From positions 30,282 to 94,281 of the forward strand of contig NZ_JAXBME010000008.1 in NCBI RefSeq assembly GCF_033963835.1: DNA of 64,000 bases, written 5' to 3'. This document shows, in pieces, positions 56,383-64,000 of the stretch. This DNA is from Cytobacillus sp. IB215665. Lineage in GTDB: Bacteria > Bacillota > Bacilli > Bacillales > SM2101. The notes below the pieces were generated by a model. That model was not told where the DNA came from and did no database searches. It saw only the letters and a program-made list of their open reading frames with translations. The translations under genes and the position numbers were made by a program. The stretch's first letter is position 1. Each line of letters opens with the position of its first letter.

Positions 56383-56546
56383 GAAAAACTTAGCAGATTG
56401 CTACGAGAAGAGTAGGAGGCCTATCAACTAGATATGTGTTTTGTCTTCTAACTCAAAACTAAGATGCAGAGCTAGACAAAAAGAGTGAGCACCACGTTTA
56501 TCTTCGTAAGCTGATGGCATAGGTGCAATAAGTTTGCGAACCTACT
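56383..56546. other. Gap after lytH without a gene
   Basis: Contains imperfect repeats (GAGAAGAGTAGGAGGCC) that may be a family B remnant; nothing certain. A terminator closes it. Confidence 0.3.
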
Positions 56547-56579
56547 AAAAAAGCATCGACAGTTTGTCGATGCTTTTTC
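56547..56579. terminator. Bidirectional terminator between lytH and the transporter operon
   Basis: AAAAAGCATCGACA / TGTCGATGCTTTTT stem, A/T-rich on both sides. Confidence 0.93.
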
Positions 56580-56583
56580 TTAG

Positions 56584-56688
56584 TTATTTTTTCTTCGCTT
56601 TTATAACAGCATTTGTTACACTTGCTGCTAAACCACCCCAAATGATAAGAATACCTAGGACCATCATTACGATTGCACTACCATCCAT
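56584..56688 (-). CDS. metS: MetS-like small subunit of an NSS amino-acid importer
   Basis: 34 residues: MDGSAIVMMVLGILIIWGG then LAASVTNAVIKAKKK. One transmembrane helix and a basic tail, the form of MetS, the small subunit required with the NSS transporter MetP in Corynebacterium. The ATG overlaps the stop of the large gene (TAATG), and AAGGAGG lies ten bases upstream inside the end of that gene. Terminator immediately after. Confidence 0.88.
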   Translation of the reverse strand: MDGSAIVMMVLGILIIWGGLAASVTNAVIKAKKK

Positions 56689-58199
56689 TACCCAGATACC
56701 TCCTTATCTTTTTTCATACTTAATGTTTGACTATCAAATTTTTTCAATGTTAAGAGAACACCGATAAGTATCGCACCTATAGCGACTGTCCATCCCCAAT
56801 TGAATAGAAACTCTCTTGGGTAGCCTCCATATTCAGTAGTAAGATTAGTACGTAGGTTATCAAACATCATATAACCTAATACCACTGGTGTAATTACACC
56901 AAGTGAAAGTCTCCACCAAACCCCTAGACGAATATCTGATACTGAATTGGCATGACTTTGTAAATTCTTTAACTCTCTTGCAAGCCAAGCAACAGCTATT
57001 ACTTCAAATAATCCAGCTAAAGCAACACCAAAGTTGTTTATGAAATAATCAGCTGAATCTAGGAAGTATAAGCCACCTTGTGTTGCAAAAATAATTGAAA
57101 TGATAGCTGATAATCCTCCACCAATTAATACAGCTACTGGACGTGATACTTTGAACTTATCTTGAACACCAGCAACATACGTTTCCACGATAGAAATTAA
57201 GGATGATAATCCAGCTAAGACTAATGAACCGAAGAACAACACTCCAAATAGCGCGTTAAGTGCTGGAAATTCATTAATAATTGCAGGGAAAACTACGAAT
57301 GCTAAACCAACTCCACCTGCTACAACATCACTGACTGAAGAACCTTGTGAAGCTGCCATGAAACCTAGAGCACTGAATACACCGATACCAGCTAATAACT
57401 CAAAAGAGGAGTTACTAAATCCAGTAATAAATGCATTGTTTGTAATATCAGATTTCTTTGGAAGATAACTTGAATAAGTAACCATGATTGCAAAAGCAAT
57501 TGACAAACTAAAGAAGATTTGTCCGTACGCTGCTACCCATACTTTACCGTCTGAAATGACACTCCAATCAGGTTTAAAGAAAGCATTTAAACCATCAATA
57601 GCACCATCTAATGTTATAGCACGAACTACAATAATTAAGAATAATACAACAAGTGTCGGTATAAAAATCTTGTTTGCAAACTCAATTCCTTTTTTAACTC
57701 CAGCGAATAATACTCCTAGTGTAACAACCCACACAATAATTAGTGGAATGAATACACCTGGAACAATACTTCCGAAGTCTCCTGGAGTTTCAGCGAGTTT
57801 CAAATAATCAGCATATAAAAATCCTTCTGTGTCGCTACCCCAACCTAGATCAAATGCAAATTTAGTATAGCTCATTGCCCAGGCAATGATAACTGAATAA
57901 TACGTTGAAATGACAAAGGCTATTGCAACCTGCCACCAACCAAGCCATTCTGAGCCTTTACTTACTTTTGCATATGATAGAGGGGCTGAGCCACGATATT
58001 TATGGCCGATTGTAAATTCCATAACAAGAAGTGGAATACCGGCAGTTATTAATGCGAATAAGTACGGTAAAAAGAATGCTCCTCCCCCATTTTCATAAGC
58101 TGTTGCTGGGAAACGCCAAATATTACCTAGACCGATAGCTGAACCTACTGCAGCTAATATAAATCCAGCACGCGTTCCCCACTGTGGACGATTATCCAT
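56688..58199 (-). CDS. metP: NSS-family sodium-dependent amino-acid transporter (MetP-like)
   Basis: 503 residues, about twelve transmembrane segments. NSS signature WGTRAGFILAAVGSAIGLGNIWRFP with the unwound first helix that binds sodium and substrate; FTIGHKYRGSAPL, YYSVIIAWAMSYT and FFSLSIAFAIMVTYSSYLP follow. The coupled MetS-like gene points to methionine/alanine import, in place of general neurotransmitter-type specificity. Substrate is inference. Terminal 25 residues are charged. Confidence 0.87.
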   Translation of the reverse strand: MDNRPQWGTRAGFILAAVGSAIGLGNIWRFPATAYENGGGAFFLPYLFALITAGIPLLVMEFTIGHKYRGSAPLSYAKVSKGSEWLGWWQVAIAFVISTYYSVIIAWAMSYTKFAFDLGWGSDTEGFLYADYLKLAETPGDFGSIVPGVFIPLIIVWVVTLGVLFAGVKKGIEFANKIFIPTLVVLFLIIVVRAITLDGAIDGLNAFFKPDWSVISDGKVWVAAYGQIFFSLSIAFAIMVTYSSYLPKKSDITNNAFITGFSNSSFELLAGIGVFSALGFMAASQGSSVSDVVAGGVGLAFVVFPAIINEFPALNALFGVLFFGSLVLAGLSSLISIVETYVAGVQDKFKVSRPVAVLIGGGLSAIISIIFATQGGLYFLDSADYFINNFGVALAGLFEVIAVAWLARELKNLQSHANSVSDIRLGVWWRLSLGVITPVVLGYMMFDNLRTNLTTEYGGYPREFLFNWGWTVAIGAILIGVLLTLKKFDSQTLSMKKDKEVSG

Positions 58200-58321
58200 A
58201 TTTGCATTACCTCCTTTTAATATTTTACCTCTCCGTATCTAGTAAAAAAGAATGATTTCAACTCCACTAAATTTAAACGGAAAGTTTTATATATTCTGAT
58301 TATTTAATATAATCTATTCAT

Positions 58322-58351
58322 AGTATAGCTAGTTCTAATGACATTTGTCAA
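58322..58351 (-). promoter_or_regulatory. Sigma-A promoter of the metP-metS operon with overlapping palindrome
   Basis: On the minus strand TTGACA, 18 bases, TATACT. The palindrome TGACATTTGTCA (58339-58350) covers the -35, a natural place for a repressor. Confidence 0.65.
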
Positions 58352-58473
58352 AACATTATTTGTTTTTTTACAAAAAAGATATTTCAAAATAATGGATAAA
58401 AACAAACCATTGGTAGAGTATGCTCAAATACTATTATTCATAAGCTTTTTAAGGAAAATTTCGTTGTAAAAAG

Positions 58474-58563
58474 AAAGGATCAGCTCTTAAAACTCATTAT
58501 TTTGTATAATATATTAGAGTACCTAACCCTTATACTTTCAATGAGTGCTTAAGCTGATCCTTT
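58474..58563 (-). terminator. Long inverted repeat terminating the NhaC-type gene
   Basis: Arms AAAGGATCAGC(TC)TTAA and TTAAGCTGATCCTTT, extended by ACTCATT / AATGAGT, enclose about 40 bases. On the minus strand TTTCTTTTTAC follows. Long for a terminator but correctly placed 17 bases after the stop. Confidence 0.75.
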
Positions 58564-58579
58564 TGGCTCACTTGCAATT

Positions 58580-60199
58580 CTATTTATTATTGTATGCGGC
58601 ATTTACAGCCTGAGAACTACTACTTCGTTTCTGCTTGGCAAAAATAAATATACCAACTAACATTAAGAGTACAACAGCTAACCCTATTAATGTACTATTC
58701 GTAAATCCTAATACTAAATATCCTATCGAAGCTACTACTGCTGCAATGATAGCATATGGAAGCTGCGTTAAAACATGGTCAATATGATGACTTCCAGCTC
58801 CTGTTGAAGATAAAATCGTCGTATCTGAAATCGGTGAACAATGGTCTCCGAATACTGAGCCAGCTAAGACAGCAGACATAGCTGGAAGTAATATTGTTAT
58901 ATCTACAGTAGCCGCAATTTGTCCAGCAATTGGAAGCATTAAACCGAACGTTCCCCATGATGTACCAGTAGAAAACGCCATAATACCAGCAAGTAGAAAC
59001 ATAATAACTGGTATCATACCAATATTTAAGTTCGAACTTTCCACAAGTCCCGCTAAATATACACCTGTCTCTAACTGGCCAATTAGATCAACAATCATCC
59101 ATGCTAATAATAAGATCCAAATTGCAGGAAGCATTGATTTAATCCCTTCAACAATACCTTTCGGAATTAATTCAAAAGATATTTTCTGAGAAATCGTAGC
59201 CTGTCTAATAAACATAATTAAAGTAACTAACAGACCGAATAAACCACCGTATAACAATGCACCAGTTACATCTGTATTTTCAAATATAGCTAGTGCAGTA
59301 ACAGCAGTTCCCTCAGCAACATTTGCCCAACCTGTCCAAATCATCGCTACGACTACACCTACAATTAAAGCTAAAATAGGGAGTACTAAATCCCAAACTG
59401 AACCTTTGTCACTCACAGGTAAATTTTCTTTCAATTCACCAGGTACTTCTTTTTTGTCAGGGTCAACAACATTCCCAGAATCAATAGCTCTTTGCTCATG
59501 AGTTTTCATAACACCTAAATTAACATTATAAATACTAACTATAAACACCATTGCTATCGCTGCGATTACGTAAAAATTCATCGGAATCATTTGTACAAAT
59601 GCAGCAAACGGTGTTATATCTGCAACACTATGTGCCGCTAGGATTGTACCAATTATACCGATAATGTATGCTCCCCAACTTGATACAGGTGATACTACAC
59701 ATATCGGCGCTGAGGTCGAATCGATCAAATAAGCTAGCTTTGCTCGAGAGATGCGATGACGATCTGTAAGGGGTCTGCTCACTTGCCCTACTGCCAAGCT
59801 GTTAAAATAATCATCAATAAAAATAATAATCCCTAAAAATGCAGTAACTAGATGTGCCCCAACTCTAGTTTTTACACGTTTTAATGCCCACTCTCCGAAA
59901 GCTCTACTACCACCTGAAATAGAAATAAATGCAGTAATTAATCCTAATAATAGTAAAAAGAAAATAATATACACATTCCAAGTATTAAGAGCTGCGCCTG
60001 CTCCGTTTGCTCCCTCTGATACAAAAATTGCTGAGAAACTACCCCACATTGACTTACCAGCTTCGGTAATAGAGAATTCATGAAGAAGTAGAGCAGCAGA
60101 CACAATCCCTACCCCTAGTGATAGAAGAACTCTCCTCGTGACAATAACCATAAGTATTGCCAACAGTGGTGGAATTAGCGAATAAATTGTTCCACTCAT
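58580..60199 (-). CDS. lysW: NhaC-family transporter under lysine riboswitch control (LysW-type)
   Basis: 539 residues, about twelve to thirteen transmembrane segments. NhaC family marks: FLGIIIFIDDYFNSLAVGQV, PLTDRHRISRAKLAYLIDST, APICVVSPVSSWGAYIIG, AGIMAFSTGTSWGTFGLMLP and VFGDHCSPISDTTILSSTGA. By family alone it would be called Na+/H+ antiporter, but the lysine riboswitch in its leader assigns it to the predicted lysine transporters (LysW) of that superfamily. AGGAGG eight bases before the ATG is part of the riboswitch expression platform. Confidence 0.83.
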   Translation of the reverse strand: MSGTIYSLIPPLLAILMVIVTRRVLLSLGVGIVSAALLLHEFSITEAGKSMWGSFSAIFVSEGANGAGAALNTWNVYIIFFLLLLGLITAFISISGGSRAFGEWALKRVKTRVGAHLVTAFLGIIIFIDDYFNSLAVGQVSRPLTDRHRISRAKLAYLIDSTSAPICVVSPVSSWGAYIIGIIGTILAAHSVADITPFAAFVQMIPMNFYVIAAIAMVFIVSIYNVNLGVMKTHEQRAIDSGNVVDPDKKEVPGELKENLPVSDKGSVWDLVLPILALIVGVVVAMIWTGWANVAEGTAVTALAIFENTDVTGALLYGGLFGLLVTLIMFIRQATISQKISFELIPKGIVEGIKSMLPAIWILLLAWMIVDLIGQLETGVYLAGLVESSNLNIGMIPVIMFLLAGIMAFSTGTSWGTFGLMLPIAGQIAATVDITILLPAMSAVLAGSVFGDHCSPISDTTILSSTGAGSHHIDHVLTQLPYAIIAAVVASIGYLVLGFTNSTLIGLAVVLLMLVGIFIFAKQKRSSSSQAVNAAYNNK

Positions 60200-60207
60200 T
60201 TAAATAA

Positions 60208-60240
60208 CCTCCTAAAAAATTTTTTTGGAGGGCTACTAAT
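60208..60240 (-). promoter_or_regulatory. Shine-Dalgarno sequestering arm of the lysine riboswitch
   Basis: On the minus strand ATTAGTAGCCCTCC (60240-60227) is followed by A7-T6 and the binding site AGGAGG (60213-60208). CCTCC can pair with GGAGG, hiding the site. The same 14 bases are complementary to the aptamer 3' strand GGAGGGCTACTGAT (60342-60329), with one G-U pair. The two pairings exclude each other, giving an ON state without lysine and OFF with it. Confidence 0.75.
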
Positions 60241-60263
60241 TTAAATAAAATGAAACAAGCACA

Positions 60264-60302
60264 AAAAGAGTAATGATAGAAAATAACCTATCATTACTCT
60301 TT
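60264..60302 (-). terminator. Terminator-like hairpin of the lysine riboswitch
   Basis: On the minus strand AAAGAGTAATGATAG / CTATCATTACTCTTT around an 8-base loop, then TTGTGCTTG. Only two U residues follow the stem, so termination may be partial. CATTAC-AAAGA-GTAATG just upstream is a small competing hairpin. Confidence 0.7.
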
Positions 60303-60324
60303 GTAATGTTATGTTATCCTCCAT

Positions 60325-60527
60325 CACGATCAGTAGCCCTCCATTATGAAATATGCAACGATGCTTTCCATAATGACAGTGTTACCCTTATTCAAGGTAA
60401 CCCCAGCAAAAATATTTTCGACAAATTATTTTCACTTCGGCAAAAAATCCTTTCAGCTATGATCATCGTTGTCATCCTTACATAGCCTAATCATACTTTT
60501 TGCGTCCTCTACCTCATCGATCAGATA
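60325..60527 (-). ncRNA. Lysine riboswitch (L box) aptamer
   Basis: On the minus strand the conserved L-box segments occur in order: GAGGTAGAGGACGC, AAAGTA, GCTGAAAGG, GCCGAAGTGAA, TTGCTGGGGTTACC with GGTAACACTGTCATTATGG, and CATAATGGAGGGCTACTGAT closing P1. The four-helix junction sequence and the five-stem layout match the lysC leader of B. subtilis. Lysine binding should stabilise P1 and repress the NhaC-type gene. The expression platform runs on to 60208. Confidence 0.95.
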
Positions 60528-60582
60528 AGGTTAATTATTCAGTTTGAAATTATTATATCAATAAAATGTAGTTAAAACAAGC

Positions 60583-61341
60583 TTAATTCATAGGAATTTC
60601 AATAGAAGGTGTAGTATCGCCACCGCCATTATAAAAATCTGGTACTTTACCTTGAAAGACTTTACTTACTAAGATGACATCCGTCGTTACTGGAACTGTT
60701 TCAGTAGCAAACGGAATGACCACCTGCACATTTACCTCTAATTCTACTTTCACAATTAGTAATACATTGTTAATTCCCCAGGGCTCCATTTCATATATTA
60801 CATTCGGTTTCACACTACCAACCATATAAAAAAGAACTGGTATGGACGGTCCTAAATTACCTAACAAGGCATTATTAGTTGCTTGACCTAATGGTATATT
60901 GAAGATAACACCATTTCCCTCTTCATCACCTTCTGTTTCGATATCTACATCCGGTACCTCTAGTTCATTTACGTTGCCTTTTCGAACTTTCGCAAGGTTT
61001 TGTTGAACCCTATTTGTTATTTGTGCTGATATACTATTAATAACTCCAGTATCAATGTTAGTAATATAAATATAGCCATCCTCATCTGTAGTTACATTAT
61101 TAGTTAGTCCTTCTGTCTCCATTCCCTCTTTGATCTGCTTATTTACTGCATTATTTATGACTAATGTAGCAATTCTCTCTGATTCTTTCTCAGCCACATC
61201 CATCAACGTTGGTGTAATTCCCTTATTAATAATCCATAAACCAGTAGCAGTAGAAAAGATAAAAAAGACAAATGTTAATAAAAAAACATACCGAAAGGGT
61301 AGCGGCCCTTTTTTTCGAAAACGGCGGTTGTATAGTGACAA
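60583..61341 (-). CDS. yunB: YunB, sporulation protein
   Basis: 252 residues. A basic N-terminus and one membrane anchor (about 17-37, YVFLLTFVFFIFSTATGLWI), then an extracytoplasmic domain with ESERIATLVINNAVNKQI, DGYIYITNIDTGVINSI, VIFNIPLGQATNNALLGNLG and SIPVLFYMVGSVKPNV, all typical of YunB. TTG start eight bases after GGGGGG. YunB is a sigma-E-dependent mother-cell protein in B. subtilis; CATACATA upstream may be its -10. Role unknown. Confidence 0.92.
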   Translation of the reverse strand: MSLYNRRFRKKGPLPFRYVFLLTFVFFIFSTATGLWIINKGITPTLMDVAEKESERIATLVINNAVNKQIKEGMETEGLTNNVTTDEDGYIYITNIDTGVINSISAQITNRVQQNLAKVRKGNVNELEVPDVDIETEGDEEGNGVIFNIPLGQATNNALLGNLGPSIPVLFYMVGSVKPNVIYEMEPWGINNVLLIVKVELEVNVQVVIPFATETVPVTTDVILVSKVFQGKVPDFYNGGGDTTPSIEIPMN

Positions 61342-61393
61342 AACAAGATCCCCCCTTACAAGCTATATGTATGCAGACAAGGGGGATTTAACG

Positions 61394-62518
61394 CTAGAAT
61401 TTTGGTATTAATTTCTCCTGATTACTTGTAAATGTTCGCGTTTCACAATCAACAATAACAATGTGCAACTCTTTACTTAAATTAACATCATACGGATAAG
61501 TGAGAGTTTGCCCTTTTTCTTCTAATATACGAATAATTGGACGATCACTACTATTTGGGTTTTGTTTTGCCACAATACCTTTTCGACCATCACTTAAAAC
61601 AACACCTAAGCCATCTGGGTAAATCGCTACAGCTTTGCGGAAAGCTTCTACAATATTTTTTTCAAATTGAGTTCCAGATCCAGAGTATAAAATCTCCAGT
61701 CCTTCATGGGGAAGCATAGCCTTTCGATATACACGATTAGATGCTACTGCATCAAATACATCAGCAACAGCGATGAGTCGTGCAAGATAGTGAATTTCAC
61801 TTCCTTTTATGCCCCTTGGATATCCAGATCCATCTAGCCTTTCATGATGTTGATATGCGCAGTGAGCTGCTACCAAAGGTATTGTATCAATCTTGCGAAG
61901 TGCTTCAAATCCATATTCCGTATGCTTCTTCACTTCTTCAAACTCTTCATCTGTTAATTTACCTGGCTTAAGTAATATATTCTTAGGTACCATCAATTTC
62001 CCAATATCATGAAGTAATGCACCAATACCAATTGTCTCTAATTCTTTATTTGTTAAATTCAATTCTAGACCGATCGCTAGCGAATACATGGTTACATTTA
62101 ACGAGTGGGTAAAAATATAGTGTTCATACGAAAAAATGTCTGCTAAAAGTGTGAATAAATCTTTATTTGACTTTAATTCTTGAAGTAATTGATCAACTAT
62201 TTTTTTGAAACGTTGTGAAGCTTCATTAAATGCTGATGATTTCAAAAATTGTTTGGAATTTTTAACCTCTAAAAACGTATGTTCAATTTCTTTTATGGCT
62301 TTCTTCCGTAAATCGATAGAAATTGCTTGTTTTGGGTTTATATCATTTGTTCGGTTATCATTTATGTATACAAAAGTTATACCTAACTGTTTTAAACGTT
62401 GTATCATTCGGTTAGTTAACTCAATATCATTATTAATCAATGTTTGTCCAAAATCATTGTATATAGGCTTAGCTAATTTCGTGCCTTGTTGTAATGAATC
62501 TACTGATACTAGTCTCAT
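61394..62518 (-). CDS. HD-GYP domain phosphodiesterase
   Basis: 374 residues from ATG 62518, four bases after GAGGAGT; twelve in-frame codons upstream are not used. N-terminal domain about 1-120 (DUF3391-like: MRLVSVDSLQQGTKLAKPIY), then an HD-GYP domain (about 130-300): HSLNVTMYSLAIG, IGALLHDIGKLMVP, HHERLDGSGYPRGIKG and DVFDAVASNRVYRKA. The metal residues and the HDxxK and GYP motifs are intact, so c-di-GMP hydrolysis is likely. Sits between yunB and yunC. Confidence 0.92.
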   Translation of the reverse strand: MRLVSVDSLQQGTKLAKPIYNDFGQTLINNDIELTNRMIQRLKQLGITFVYINDNRTNDINPKQAISIDLRKKAIKEIEHTFLEVKNSKQFLKSSAFNEASQRFKKIVDQLLQELKSNKDLFTLLADIFSYEHYIFTHSLNVTMYSLAIGLELNLTNKELETIGIGALLHDIGKLMVPKNILLKPGKLTDEEFEEVKKHTEYGFEALRKIDTIPLVAAHCAYQHHERLDGSGYPRGIKGSEIHYLARLIAVADVFDAVASNRVYRKAMLPHEGLEILYSGSGTQFEKNIVEAFRKAVAIYPDGLGVVLSDGRKGIVAKQNPNSSDRPIIRILEEKGQTLTYPYDVNLSKELHIVIVDCETRTFTSNQEKLIPKF

Positions 62519-62671
62519 AAAATACTCCTCACAATTATAGTGATGGATACTCAAGATCCTATGTAAAAGTATACACTATTTTAAACGTTTACATAGTCCC
62601 CTCCTCCCAAAAACTGAATCATTAAACAAAATTTACTTAAAAAATAGTCTGCAAACATATAGTTTACCAGA

Positions 62672-62974
62672 CTATTCCATCTTCAAAAGCGCTTCTTTTC
62701 CTTTCATGCCACTTATAATGCCTAACTTTTCTGCACCGAGTGTTACCGATTCTAAAGGCGCTTCTAGTAATTGTTCAATTGTCCTTACCCCGACTGCTCT
62801 CCCAGCTATGATTCCTCTTTCTTTTAGCTTTTCATTAAGCAAGGCTACATCAAGCGCACCACACATTATATACCCTTTATCATTCGTTACTGCCATGAAA
62901 TTCGTCTTAGGAAGCTTTACAGTAATGGCAGTAAATTGTTGATTTTCAATTATGATTGGTGTCATTGTTATCAT
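62672..62974 (-). CDS. yunC: YunC, DUF1805 protein
   Basis: 100 residues from ATG 62974 (GGGGGAG upstream), giving the normal family length; the longer frame adds 39 foreign residues. FTAITVKLPKTNFMAVTNDK, GYIMCGALDVALLNEKLKER and AVGVRTIEQLLEAPLESVT match YunC. The single conserved cysteine sits in a small alpha/beta sandwich; function unknown. Confidence 0.93.
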   Translation of the reverse strand: MITMTPIIIENQQFTAITVKLPKTNFMAVTNDKGYIMCGALDVALLNEKLKERGIIAGRAVGVRTIEQLLEAPLESVTLGAEKLGIISGMKGKEALLKME

Positions 62975-63145
62975 TGCGAAAACTCCCCCTCTCCCCCTTA
63001 TATCACTCCATGAAAAGGAAAAACCAACGGTATAAATGTTTTTTTTAATGAGCATAACCTTGTTAGAAACCAAAATTAAGTCTTTATACACTATTAGAAC
63101 GTCATTAACCTCTTTAAAACTGAACTAGCCACCACGAAATAACAG

Positions 63146-63682
63146 TTAACAGTTACATGCTGGAGGATTAGCAAGCATTCTTACTGTGCCTTCATATGAA
63201 CCTCTTACTTGGTTACATGTAGGTTGTATAGTATTTGGTATTATATCCACACACACATCGTTAGGAGCACCATCAACACATGAATTCACAAAGCTAGCCT
63301 GTTCACCCTGTATTTCAAGCGCACACACATTCTTTGCTACAATCGACTTTTTTTGCCCTGGGAATACTCTAATTTCTTTTACAACATCACCTGTAGGTGA
63401 TAATAATCTTGCGATAATTGTACAGTTTTCTATTTGGTTAGTATTTGAAGCTGGTATTGTTGGATCACAGTAAATCGAGTCATTTTGAATATTAATACAC
63501 CAATCTCCTGCGCACGTTGAACACTCGTATTGATCTACTACTGGCATCATTGTATTTGGATCTATACAATCTTGAACGATACAACCGTTTATTTCACATA
63601 AACAACAATCCTCGATACTAATATTACAATCACCTTTCGCGGTCTTACCACAGCAGCTGGAAGTGCTTATATGTTTAACCAT
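63146..63682 (-). CDS. Cysteine-rich protein, possible spore-surface or appendage component
   Basis: 178 residues with 19 cysteines, several in CC or CxC pairs (SSCCGK, EDCCLCEINGC, CSTCAGDWC, PACNC). No signal peptide. The second half has a beta-sandwich pattern: CTIIARLLSPTGDVVKEIRV, FPGQKKSIVAKNVCALEIQG, GSYEGTVRMLANP, which recalls proteins of the endospore appendage (DUF3992/Ena) type that crosslink by cysteines; this is a resemblance by eye. A sigma-K-like promoter supports late mother-cell expression. GGAGTG precedes the ATG. Confidence 0.6.
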   Translation of the reverse strand: MVKHISTSSCCGKTAKGDCNISIEDCCLCEINGCIVQDCIDPNTMMPVVDQYECSTCAGDWCINIQNDSIYCDPTIPASNTNQIENCTIIARLLSPTGDVVKEIRVFPGQKKSIVAKNVCALEIQGEQASFVNSCVDGAPNDVCVDIIPNTIQPTCNQVRGSYEGTVRMLANPPACNC

Positions 63683-63718
63683 ACTGAAATATCACTCCTA
63701 ATATCTTGTATTATGCTA

Positions 63719-63747
63719 CATGGTATGATATTTCTGTTAATCATGTT
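63719..63747 (-). promoter_or_regulatory. Sigma-K-like promoter of the cysteine-rich gene
   Basis: On the minus strand AACA, 16 bases, CATACCATG; fits mACm-N16-CATAnnnTA except for the final base. It lies 36 bases before the start codon. Confidence 0.55.
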
Positions 63748-63814
63748 TACGCTAATGCCTACCTCTCAAGAAAAAGGCTCAGACTTTCTCTAAACAAAAT
63801 AAACAAGTCGATAA

Positions 63815-63960
63815 TCTGTTTTCGTTTCTTTTCCTTTACGGAAAGTTGTTTTCGCTTCTATATCCTGTTTATCGTACTAAGTAATTAAACACGCATTTAA
63901 ATATATGTCGTGGCATCTTTTCTTTTTATACAACGTGGATATTCTCACAAAACCTCTTGT
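63815..63960 (+). repeat. Family A repeat (copy 13)
   Basis: CTGTTTTCGTTTCTTTTCCT at the left, GTTTATCGTACTAAGTAATT, and ATGTCGTGGCATCTTTTCTT in the core. The right end is diverged (CACAAAACCTC). Confidence 0.65.
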
Positions 63961-64000
63961 AGCTGTGATTTGGTAATGATTGCACTGCTTAGTTTTCGAA

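Noticed and set aside
60273..60485. 70-residue reading frame opposite the NhaC-type leader
   Set aside because: It is the antisense of the lysine riboswitch and has no binding site.

Overview
This 64 kb window is a chromosomal segment from a low-GC, endospore-forming member of the Bacillaceae (Bacillus in the broad sense). I cannot name the species. The evidence is the dense run of genes kept together in Bacillus subtilis and relatives: yugG-yugH, kapB-yuxJ, yuiA-D with pepA, yumB-yumC, yutM-dapF-yuzB-yutJ-yuzD-yutI, hom-thrC-thrB, yutH-yutG-yutF-yutE-yutD-yutC-lipA, and lytH-yunB-yunC. Sporulation genes are scattered through it (yutH, yutC, lytH, yunB, kapB). I see no prophage, insertion sequence, tRNA, rRNA or CRISPR array.

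Layout. 1-4.5 kb: aminotransferase and Lrp-type regulator, then a lipoprotein/response-regulator/histidine-kinase operon. 5-12.6 kb: PatB-type C-S lyase, Cu/Zn superoxide dismutase lipoprotein, cyclophilin lipoprotein, KapB, an MFS exporter and a NhaD-type antiporter. 12.7-18.4 kb: a tandem repeat block, the secretion-stress system CssRS with an unannotated 27-residue membrane peptide at its end, and a large PAS-GGDEF-EAL protein whose GGDEF motif is degenerate. 18.4-28 kb: a secreted protein of unknown function, PepA, YuiD/C/B/A, a Nudix hydrolase, and the divergent YumB (NADH dehydrogenase) and YumC (flavodoxin/ferredoxin reductase). 28.3-37.6 kb is the accessory part: a PAP2/haloperoxidase-like protein, four glycosyltransferase-type proteins (one a GT2-pyruvyltransferase fusion) and a collagen-like GPT-repeat protein. 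Two of these genes have good sigma-K-like promoters, so I read the block as a spore-surface glycoprotein locus. 38-56 kb: Fe-S assembly, lysine/threonine biosynthesis, lipoate synthesis and coat genes. 56.5-64 kb: a MetP/MetS-like transporter with its tiny subunit, a lysine-riboswitch-controlled NhaC-family transporter, YunB, an HD-GYP protein, YunC and a cysteine-rich protein.

Three non-coding features stand out. First, the 29.2-29.7 kb intergenic region holds two copies of a three-box DnaA-binding module with identical spacing, far from any replication gene. Second, the lysine riboswitch upstream of the NhaC-type gene has, besides a terminator-like hairpin, a 14-nt complement of its own P1 3' strand. 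That complement carries an anti-Shine-Dalgarno and lies just before the ribosome binding site, which implies a translational switch. Third, at least a dozen intergenic regions carry copies of a roughly 60-180 bp repeat with inverted ends (GGCTGTTTTCGTA ... TACGAAAAGAGCC). I do not recognise it; it looks like a MITE or structured-RNA family. All gene functions here rest on motif recognition by eye, not on database searches.
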